From Cognataquiflexum rubidum (GTDB lineage Bacteria; Bacteroidota; Bacteroidia; Cytophagales; Cyclobacteriaceae): a stretch of DNA of 38,011 nucleotides. Location: NCBI RefSeq assembly GCF_022538115.1, contig NZ_JAKZAL010000032.1, positions 1 to 38,011 of the forward strand, in the 5' to 3' direction. The notes under the pieces were generated by a model. It worked only from the letters and a program-made list of their open reading frames with translations, made no database searches and had not been told where the DNA came from. The position numbers and the translations under genes are program-made. Below, in pieces: positions 6,140-12,961 of the stretch; the first letter of the stretch is position 1; each line of letters starts with the position of its first letter.

Positions 6140-8944
6140 ATGACAAAACGCTTCATAACTCTTCTGATTTTTATCCTTATACACTCTTTTGGCTATTCCC
6201 AAACCTGGAAAAGAGTAGGTGGTCGCGGAAACCAATTGACTGATATTTCCTGGGCAACAGAGGAAACGGGCTATGTGTCCGGCAACCAGGTTATTTTAAA
6301 AACCATAGACGGTGGATTGAGTTGGACCGAACAGGAAGCTCCCACCAAAACCAGAATGTGGGCAGTTGATTTTTTTGATGAAAACCTCGGCTTGATGGCA
6401 GGTGAAAGGGGAGAAATCTTCCGCACGACAGACGGAGGGACCAATTGGCAGCTGATCAATGTGGGTACAGACAAGACATTGCGGAGCGTGAAATTCTTAA
6501 CCCAAACCCGGGCCTATGCCGTGGGTGATGGTGGAGAAGTGTACCGCTCTACCAACAGCGGACAAAGCTGGGCAAAGCAATCTGTGGGAACAACAGTCGA
6601 TCTAAAGCGGGTGTTTTTTGCCAATCAGGACACGGGTTATGTGGCCACCGCAGACGGAAAAGTCGTCAGGACATTCAATTCAGGGAACAATTGGTCTATC
6701 CAAAATACCGGACAATCCATTCCACTGAATGATATTTATTTCACCTCAGGGAAAACCGGTTTTGCCGTAGGCCAAAGTGGGACAATCGTCAAAACAATAG
6801 ATGCGGGAACGACTTGGAGTCAAGTGACAAGCGGAACGGAGCGCAACCTGACGGCCATGTCATTCAACAAAACCAATGTAAACTTCGGAGTAATCTTGGG
6901 GGAAAATGGAACTGTACTGAGAACAACCAATGCAGGGACGACTTTTGATGGCGTCAATATCTCCAATACACAAACCTATTTTGGGGCCAGTTTCAGAAAA
7001 ACCTCCAATGTGATTTTTACCGTAGGAACCAACGGCACCATCATTTCATCTGTCAACTCCGGTGCGAATTGGGTAGTCAGGCAGACAGGATTGGATGTCA
7101 ATTATAGAGCGACACAGTTTAGGACCGCGACGCTTGGGTATATCGTGGGGGACAGGGGTTTGTTTTTGGTCACCTCCAACGGTGGCACCACCCTTACCAA
7201 CAGGTCTAGGCCTGTATCCGGTGCATTTCACGACTTGGCTTTCACGACCAATGCTTTTGGCTATATCGTGGGAGATAATGGCGTTGCTCTTAGGACTGCA
7301 AACTCCGGCGCAAACTGGACTTCCCTGAATCCCCCTGCAGATAATACCATTTACGGATTACACTTTTTTAACAATGCCTCCGGCTATGCGGTGGGCGAAA
7401 ACGGATTTATGGCCAAAACCATAGACTCCGGTGTGATTTGGGAAAAGCTATCCGTCGGCGGAACTACAGAGCGACTCCGAGACCTGGTATTTTTTGATAA
7501 TCTCACAGGTCTGGTCATCGGAAAAAATGGATTTTTGGCTAGAACAGTAGACGGGTCGCAGTGGCAGAAGATAAATGTCCCTACTACAGAAGACCTGTTT
7601 GATTTGGATACCCTGGACCTCAATTCTGCTGTAGTGGTAGGAAACAACGGTACCATTTTAAAAACCGTTGACCGGGGAGTTTCTTGGTCCAAAATCAATT
7701 TGACTGAGACGAGAAACCTTGCAGCTGTAGAATTTTTGGACGAGTCTATAGGTTTTATTGCCGGGGAAAAGGGGCTAATGATGATGACCCGGGATGGGGG
7801 ACTCACTTGGACCAACATGCCTACCGGAACATTCCAGGACTTTGCGGGGATCAGTTTCGGCAGTTTGAGCAGTGGCTTTGCCGTGGGGGAAAACGGGTCC
7901 TTATTCAACTATAGCTGTCAGGTCCCTGAAATGCCGACGGTTATTTTTGGGGAAAACAATATCTGTATCAGCCAACAAGTCTATCAGGTTCAAAACACCG
8001 ATGCCGATGCTATTTTTGAATGGCGTGTCGATGGCGGTACTATTTTGGAAGGACAGGGCACGAGTAGGATTGTAGTAAGGTGGGATGCACCGGGAAGAAA
8101 TGCGGTTTTGGTAAGAGGGGTAAACAACTGCGGCAACGGCGGGACCAAAGGCCTTGAAGTCTTGGTTTCTACCACACCAAAAAATATTACCGAAATCCAG
8201 GGTGAGGGAGTGGTATGTATCCAAGGTTCTGTGGAATACATGGTCAACGATGTCCCCGGCACAATTTTCATTTGGGAACTCACCGGTGGAAATATCACAG
8301 AAGGGCAGGGAACTGCCAAAGTTAAGGTTCAATGGACGGAAGGAGGATTGAAGGAGTTAAAGATCAAACCAACCAATCCATGTGGGGAAGGCACATTTTT
8401 CTCAAAAAGCATTCAGGTAATTGCGCCGCCAAGTAAAACTTCCGATATCACCGGTCCTGAGAGAGTGGGCTTGACAGAGGAAGTTTACGAAGTGACCAAT
8501 ATTGCGGACGTCAATTTCCAATGGCTTATCAGTGACAATGCTGCAGAAATAATTTCAGGACAGGGAACCAACAAGATCACTGTTTTATGGAAAAAGCAGG
8601 GGGACTTTACCATATCCGTAAAGGCAATGAACAGCTGTAATTCAGGCCCAGAAACTACTTTGGAGGTGAATGTCAATTTCATCACCAGCGTGCAGCCTGA
8701 GCCTTCCGGTTCCAAAACCAAGATCTACCCGAATCCATCCCAAGGGGATGTTTGGGTTTCTTTTGAAGGTATCTATGGGGTCAGCCTGATAAAAATTGCT
8801 GACATCATGGGCAAGGAAATCCAGGAAACCAAACCGGAGATGGGAGTGGAAACCATAGTCTTCAGGGCACTTCCCAAAGGATTGTATATCATCACCATCA
8901 GAAGCAGGGAAAAAGAGTACAAACACAAACTTTTGGTAAGATAA
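6140..8944 (+). CDS. Ycf48-like double beta-propeller with PKD-like domains and T9SS sorting tail
   Basis: 934 residues with a signal peptide ending at about Gly-Tyr-Ser-Gln20. Residues 20-592 contain thirteen copies of a Ycf48/BNR-type motif, whose usual form is R/K-T-x-D/N-x-G-x-x-W, plus a final blade without it. That fits two seven-blade propellers. Residues about 596-850 hold three PKD/Ig-like domains, each with a cysteine pair. Residues 860-934 have the type A T9SS C-terminal domain: a YPNP motif, then beta strands with a GLY segment and a Lys-rich end. The protein should be exported by Sec, cross the outer membrane by T9SS and be surface-attached or released. The name photosystem II assembly factor, often given to such proteins, reflects the propeller only. 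Its ligand is unknown. The gene stands alone. Confidence 0.9.
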   Translation: MTKRFITLLIFILIHSFGYSQTWKRVGGRGNQLTDISWATEETGYVSGNQVILKTIDGGLSWTEQEAPTKTRMWAVDFFDENLGLMAGERGEIFRTTDGGTNWQLINVGTDKTLRSVKFLTQTRAYAVGDGGEVYRSTNSGQSWAKQSVGTTVDLKRVFFANQDTGYVATADGKVVRTFNSGNNWSIQNTGQSIPLNDIYFTSGKTGFAVGQSGTIVKTIDAGTTWSQVTSGTERNLTAMSFNKTNVNFGVILGENGTVLRTTNAGTTFDGVNISNTQTYFGASFRKTSNVIFTVGTNGTIISSVNSGANWVVRQTGLDVNYRATQFRTATLGYIVGDRGLFLVTSNGGTTLTNRSRPVSGAFHDLAFTTNAFGYIVGDNGVALRTANSGANWTSLNPPADNTIYGLHFFNNASGYAVGENGFMAKTIDSGVIWEKLSVGGTTERLRDLVFFDNLTGLVIGKNGFLARTVDGSQWQKINVPTTEDLFDLDTLDLNSAVVVGNNGTILKTVDRGVSWSKINLTETRNLAAVEFLDESIGFIAGEKGLMMMTRDGGLTWTNMPTGTFQDFAGISFGSLSSGFAVGENGSLFNYSCQVPEMPTVIFGENNICISQQVYQVQNTDADAIFEWRVDGGTILEGQGTSRIVVRWDAPGRNAVLVRGVNNCGNGGTKGLEVLVSTTPKNITEIQGEGVVCIQGSVEYMVNDVPGTIFIWELTGGNITEGQGTAKVKVQWTEGGLKELKIKPTNPCGEGTFFSKSIQVIAPPSKTSDITGPERVGLTEEVYEVTNIADVNFQWLISDNAAEIISGQGTNKITVLWKKQGDFTISVKAMNSCNSGPETTLEVNVNFITSVQPEPSGSKTKIYPNPSQGDVWVSFEGIYGVSLIKIADIMGKEIQETKPEMGVETIVFRALPKGLYIITIRSREKEYKHKLLVR

Positions 8945-9149
8945 TTTTTTCCTTATTTTAAGGAACTGGGGGCGTCCCAAAAATGAAGTAATTGAAATTA
9001 AATTTCTCAATTTAAGAAATGGCAATTTTATCTTCTGTTTTTAAGGAATGATTATAAAGTTTTGACTATAAAATCAGAATAATATTTTTTTATCTCTATT
9101 GACAATATTCAATAATTTATTGTCATTTGCCTGCATAAACCCAAATGAA
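8945..9149. other. Intergenic gap with a weak hairpin and a promoter
   Basis: About 200 bases. A perfect 7-base inverted repeat (TTCCTTA at 8949-8955 with TAAGGAA at 8959-8965) follows the propeller gene, but no T-run follows it, so a terminator role is doubtful. The remainder is AT-rich and holds the promoter proposed at 9061-9090. Confidence 0.45.
9061..9090 (+). promoter_or_regulatory. Candidate promoter of the PLP-enzyme gene
   Basis: TTTG at 9061-9064 and TATTTTTT at 9083-9090 (one mismatch from TAnnTTTG) are 18 bases apart, near the usual spacing for the Bacteroidota primary sigma factor. The ATG at 9150 is about 60 bases further on. Confidence 0.35.
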
Positions 9150-10400
9150 ATGCAAGAGAGATATTTCCAGCCTGAGAGTTTGATGATGACTCACGGGTAT
9201 AAGCCTGAATTGTCCGAGGGGGCTGTAAAGTGCCCTATTTTCCAAACCAGTACTTTTGTTTTTAAAACAGCCGAAGAAGGCAAAGCCTTTTTCCAGGTGG
9301 CCTATGGCAAAAGAGAAAAAGAACCCAACGAGGAGTTGGGATTGATCTACAGCCGACTCAATAACCCCGATTTGCAGATTTTGGAAGAGCGCTTATGCCT
9401 TTGGGATCAGGTAGAGGAATGTGCGGTGTTTGAGAGTGGGATGTCTGCTATTTCCACGGTCATGTTGGAGTTTTTGAGGCCCGGGGATGTATTGCTATAC
9501 AGCAAACCTGTCTATGGCGGCACGGACCACTTTATCAACAAGGTACTTCCCCAATATGGCATCAATGGTGTTGGATTTACCGCAGACCAATCTTCTGCCG
9601 AAATACTCGAGAAGGTTACAAATATGGGATTGGCGGCAAATGTAAAAATGGTCTACGTCGAAACCCCTGCCAATCCGACCAACGCACTTTTTGACCTATC
9701 TGTCTGCAGGGAAGTTGCCGACAGCCTTAGCTCCGCTGAAAAAGAAGTGGTGGTCTGTGTGGACAATACCTATATGGGACCGCTTTGGCAGCATCCGCTG
9801 AAGCATGGTGTGGATTTGATAGTGTATTCCGCGACCAAATATATCGGCGGGCATTCTGACCTGATCGCCGGAGCTGTTTTGGGCAATTCCAAGCATATGA
9901 AGCGGGTGAGGACGCTAAGGACATTTCTTGGGAATATGGCGGGCCCTTGGACAGGATGGCTGTTGATGAGGAGTCTCGAGACACTCAAAGTCAGGATGAC
10001 CAAGCAGGCAAGCAATGCCGTGGAGGTGGCGGATTTTCTAAAATCACATCCAAAAGTCGAAAAGGTATATTACCTCGGACACCTTGAGCCGGGAGACCCA
10101 CAGTATGACATCTTCAAAAAACAACAGACCTGTGCCGGCGCGATGCTCTCATTTGATATCAAAGGAGGAGAAAAGGAAGCGTTTTTGTTTTTGAACAACC
10201 TCAAGCTTATGAAGCTTGCCGTATCCTTGGGCAGCACAGAATCCCTTGCGGAGCATCCGGCTACTATGACGCACAGTGATGTATCCGAAGACGACCGCAA
10301 ACTTCTCGGCATCAGTGAAAAGTTGGTCAGGCTTTCTATTGGTGTGGAGCACCACTCGGATATCATTTGGGATATCCAACAGGCATTGGAAAAAGTATAA
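9150..10400 (+). CDS. Cystathionine gamma-synthase / methionine gamma-lyase family PLP enzyme
   Basis: 416 residues from the ATG at 9150; the codons upstream to 9099 lack family sequence. It is a fold-type I PLP enzyme of the Cys/Met metabolism family (COG0626). The N-terminal segment PIFQTSTFVF precedes the YSR(L)xNP motif. The ESGMSAIS segment binds the cofactor phosphate, VETPANPT and VDNTYMGP carry PLP-contacting residues, and SATKYIGGHSD holds the Schiff-base Lys230. The C-terminal SLGSTESL segment binds the substrate carboxylate. These enzymes make cystathionine or cleave C-S bonds in methionine or cysteine. The family's sequences do not separate the activities clearly, so I leave substrate open. 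An insert of about 15 charged residues before the YSR motif is longer than in E. coli MetB. It is a single gene with its own promoter and terminator. Confidence 0.9.
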   Translation: MQERYFQPESLMMTHGYKPELSEGAVKCPIFQTSTFVFKTAEEGKAFFQVAYGKREKEPNEELGLIYSRLNNPDLQILEERLCLWDQVEECAVFESGMSAISTVMLEFLRPGDVLLYSKPVYGGTDHFINKVLPQYGINGVGFTADQSSAEILEKVTNMGLAANVKMVYVETPANPTNALFDLSVCREVADSLSSAEKEVVVCVDNTYMGPLWQHPLKHGVDLIVYSATKYIGGHSDLIAGAVLGNSKHMKRVRTLRTFLGNMAGPWTGWLLMRSLETLKVRMTKQASNAVEVADFLKSHPKVEKVYYLGHLEPGDPQYDIFKKQQTCAGAMLSFDIKGGEKEAFLFLNNLKLMKLAVSLGSTESLAEHPATMTHSDVSEDDRKLLGISEKLVRLSIGVEHHSDIIWDIQQALEKV

Positions 10401-10406
10401 AAAAAA

Positions 10407-10440
10407 AAGAGCTTCCCAAATCGGGGAGCTCTTCTCTTTT
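10407..10440 (+). terminator. Rho-independent terminator after the PLP-enzyme gene
   Basis: An 11-base stem with one G-U pair (10407-10417 with 10423-10433) and a 5-base loop is followed by the T-rich CTCTTTT. It starts six bases after the stop codon. Confidence 0.65.
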
Positions 10441-10524
10441 AATTTCAAGATTGGTATGAATCTTTGAATTCAGACTATTCTGCCAGTGCCTAAACTAAAC
10501 TACCGATGCCGAAATTGTCGGGGT

Positions 10525-10617
10525 CGTCATTCTGAACCGCAGCTTGCGGATCCCGACAGCCGTACGGGAGAAGAATCTCATTAATCTTTGAGACTCTTCG
10601 CTACACTCAGAGTGACG
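10525..10617. repeat. Composite inverted repeat (MITE-like or REP-like)
   Basis: Outer arms CGTCATTCTGA (10525-10535) and TCAGAGTGACG (10607-10617) are inverted copies with one mismatch. Inner arms GAAGAATCTCA (10570-10580) and TGAGACTCTTC (10589-10599) are also inverted copies with one mismatch around an 8-base loop. The right half is continuous (CTTCGCTACACTCAG). The left half carries an extra roughly 30-base insert containing TTGCGGATCCCGACAG. From memory, the arm words recur between genes in many bacteria. No transposase is nearby. Confidence 0.65.
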
Positions 10618-10642
10618 AGACAGCGTCAGTTGATTTGCAATT

Positions 10643-10683
10643 GCCGTGGCCGTGGCCGTGGACTATGGACTGTGGACTATTGA
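10643..10683 (-). repeat. Heptad array A4 next to a stop codon
   Basis: Three exact GCCGTG hexamers (10643-10660) pass into three 7-base units (10661-10681). On the minus strand these are AATAGTC, CACAGTC and CATAGTC, the family seen in array A2. The array begins two bases after the TAA stop (10684-10686) of the SurA-like gene. Confidence 0.7.
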
Positions 10684-12066
10684 TTACTTTTTCCCCAACA
10701 CATCGCACCTGTCATAGGCGGGATCTATATCCATGAAAACATCTTCTTTTGCGGTGACAAACCATCGGCTCAGGATACCCTCTTCTTTCTTTCTTTTGGT
10801 GGCGGCCTTCATTTTTTCATAATCGTCCTCCAGATTAGCCCTGTGTGCCGGAAACCTTTCTTTGTAGAAGAGTATCCTGACCTGTGGTCCTTCCCTTTCG
10901 GTTTCAAATCGGATTGGTGGCGTGATAGTGCCGACTTTCATACTGTCCAAGGTGAAGTATAAAACAGGATCATCAAGCGTCCTAAGTGTAAGCCTGCTTG
11001 AATTGTTGTTGGGATCCACAAAAAACCCGCCATTGTCAGAGGTTGCCCTGTCTTCGGAGTTTTCTTTTGCAGCTTTTGCAAAATCTATTTTTCCTGAAAC
11101 GATAGCTGTCCTGAGGCTGTCAAGGAACCTTTCGGCATCGGCAATATCCTGTTCGGAAGGTTCAGGTCTTATTAGGATATGTCGGGTATTGAAAGTATTT
11201 CCTCTTTTTTCCAGAAGCTGTATCATGTGAAAACCAAAAGTGGTTTCCACGGGATCGCTGATTTCAAGTACATTCATGCCAAGTGCTGTTGCTTCGTACT
11301 CGGGTGCAAGTTCACCTCTTCTGAAAAATCCCAACTCACCACCCAAAGGTGCTGATCCGGGGTCTTGCGAATATTGCTTTGCAAGGGTCTGAAAATCAGC
11401 TTTCCCCTCCATGATCTGATTTTTGAGCTCCCGGAGTTGGGCAGTAATATCGTTTTTTACCTTTTGGTTTACTTGGGGTTTTTTGACGATCTGTCCCACT
11501 ATTACCTCGGCTGAAAAGAAGGGAAGCGAATCTCTCGGAATATCATTGAAAAATTTGCGGACGTCAGCAGGAGAGATAGATAGCCCCTCAGTGATTTTTG
11601 CCTGCATTTTTTGGACAATGAGCTGCTCCTTCAGCATGTCATGTATCTCCGTTTTCAATTGTTCGGCAGTCTTTCCGTAAACTTCGGCAAGCATGGCTTC
11701 GTCTCCGCCAAACTGCTGCATCACCATGGAGAACCTTTGGTCAGCAGAGAACATCACCTCTGCATCTGTGACCATGACGGAGTCGATCTCCGCCTTGGCT
11801 ATCATCATTTTATTGATGAGCAATGACTCAAACACTTCGCACCTCGTGGGAGGCTGTATGTCCTGTTGGGATTGGGCAAGGGCTTCAATGTAGGTTTTTT
11901 GTACATCGGACTCCAACAGAATGTAATTGTTTACTTTGGCTACTATTTTATCCAATACCTGACCCGAGGGTGGGGGAGTTTCTGTTTTTACTTCCGTCTG
12001 TGCTATTACCTGAATGGTGATCAGGTTCAGTAAACAAACAGCCAGTAAATAATTTAATCTACTCAT
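10684..12066 (-). CDS. SurA-like periplasmic peptidyl-prolyl isomerase (parvulin)
   Basis: 460 residues from the ATG at 12066; an ATG at 12081 is also possible. The start 12066 gives a compact signal peptide ending at about Val-Ile-Ala-Gln. A SurA N-terminal domain (VAKVNNYILLESDVQ) is followed by two PpiC domains. The first has the family segments SAEVIVGQIV, PLGGELGFFRRGEL and FGFHMIQL. The second has the RHILIRPEPS start and SDNGGFF but lacks a clear closing GFH motif. Such chaperones escort unfolded outer-membrane proteins to the BAM complex. It is the last gene of an overlapping three-gene operon: its start overlaps the end of the preceding gene by 8 bases (23 if ATG 12081 is used). The family call is firm; which domain is active is not established. 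Confidence 0.88.
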   Translation of the reverse strand: MSRLNYLLAVCLLNLITIQVIAQTEVKTETPPPSGQVLDKIVAKVNNYILLESDVQKTYIEALAQSQQDIQPPTRCEVFESLLINKMMIAKAEIDSVMVTDAEVMFSADQRFSMVMQQFGGDEAMLAEVYGKTAEQLKTEIHDMLKEQLIVQKMQAKITEGLSISPADVRKFFNDIPRDSLPFFSAEVIVGQIVKKPQVNQKVKNDITAQLRELKNQIMEGKADFQTLAKQYSQDPGSAPLGGELGFFRRGELAPEYEATALGMNVLEISDPVETTFGFHMIQLLEKRGNTFNTRHILIRPEPSEQDIADAERFLDSLRTAIVSGKIDFAKAAKENSEDRATSDNGGFFVDPNNNSSRLTLRTLDDPVLYFTLDSMKVGTITPPIRFETEREGPQVRILFYKERFPAHRANLEDDYEKMKAATKRKKEEGILSRWFVTAKEDVFMDIDPAYDRCDVLGKK

Positions 12067-12961
12067 ATATTTTGAATTCATTTTTTTCAAGTGCTCGGTT
12101 ATAAACTTCTTTCTGTAATTGATCGACGAGTTCAACCCTTCTTTTGTTGATCAGGATTTTGGTTATTTCATCCCTGACAAATTCGAGTGGTGGAACCTGT
12201 TCCTGCAATTTGTATTCCAATATCCTGAAATAATACCTGTACCGGTCGTCATCAGTAATTACATGCTTGTTGTTTCGGACCAGTTCCACCTTGTTGGGAT
12301 GGTTGGACAAAGGCGTATTGATAATGATGTCATCCAACTTGACCCAAGTGGAATCTTCAAGAAAATGGTTTGCACCGGAACTGACTGCCAAGGCTTTAAA
12401 TGCATCTTGGTCTTTTTGATTCTGTGACCGGATCAACCTTTCAATCTGTCGGTTTTGCGGGGACTCTTTTTCGATTTTCACAAAATTCACCCTGACAATA
12501 ATTTCCTTCAGGCTGAAATTTACTTTATTGATCTGATAGTAATCTTCGATTTCCTGTTGACTGACTTCGTTGTTCAGGTTTTCCGTCACATACTTTTTTT
12601 CAAATTCATAGACCATCAGGGCATACTTATAGTCCAGAAGTTTCCTGTTGATTTCAGCTTCGTCAAAAGCCATTGATTTGCCCGCTTCTTTGATAAGGAG
12701 TTGCTTTCTTACCCAAGACTGAACATACCTTTCAGCGATATTTGCACTGTCCTCCTTGGATTTGCTTTCGGACTTGATGAATGAAAGTTCTGAGAGGTGC
12801 AAATTTTGGTTGCCTACCGAAGCGATTATTTGGTCTTCTTCGGCATTTCCTTCGGATTTGAACCTGAAGAAATCACATGCTCCGATGGTTGCCAAAAGGA
12901 GGATAACCAAAAGACTACTTCGCCACTGCAAGGTCAAATATTTTCTGTTTTTCTGTTTCAT
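12059..12961 (-). CDS. SurA-N-like lipoprotein without rotamase domain
   Basis: 300 residues with a lipoprotein signal ending in Thr-Ile-Gly-Ala-Cys29. The region after it (ASVGNQNLHLSEL) has the SurA/PrsA N-terminal start, followed by long helices and a QQEIEDYYQINKVNF segment typical of the linker before a parvulin domain. No recognisable PpiC core follows, although the C-terminal third (EFVRDEITKILINKRR) returns to the helical SurA C-terminal signature. It therefore looks like a chaperone scaffold in which the isomerase domain is lost or unrecognisable. It sits between two parvulin genes: its start overlaps the gene before by 47 bases, and its end overlaps the gene after. It should be membrane-anchored in the periplasm, perhaps as a partner of its neighbours. 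Confidence 0.8.
   Translation of the reverse strand: MKQKNRKYLTLQWRSSLLVILLLATIGACDFFRFKSEGNAEEDQIIASVGNQNLHLSELSFIKSESKSKEDSANIAERYVQSWVRKQLLIKEAGKSMAFDEAEINRKLLDYKYALMVYEFEKKYVTENLNNEVSQQEIEDYYQINKVNFSLKEIIVRVNFVKIEKESPQNRQIERLIRSQNQKDQDAFKALAVSSGANHFLEDSTWVKLDDIIINTPLSNHPNKVELVRNNKHVITDDDRYRYYFRILEYKLQEQVPPLEFVRDEITKILINKRRVELVDQLQKEVYNRALEKNEFKIYE

Noticed and set aside
7384-7908. 174-codon minus-strand frame inside the propeller gene
   Set aside because: It mirrors the repeated propeller sequence, so its own repetition is a by-product of the sense gene.
6140-8944. Photosystem II assembly role for the Ycf48-like protein
   Set aside because: The resemblance is the propeller repeat only; the signal peptide, PKD domains and T9SS tail point to surface export.
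8949-8965. Terminator after the propeller gene
   Set aside because: The 7-base hairpin is AT-rich and is not followed by a T-run on either strand.
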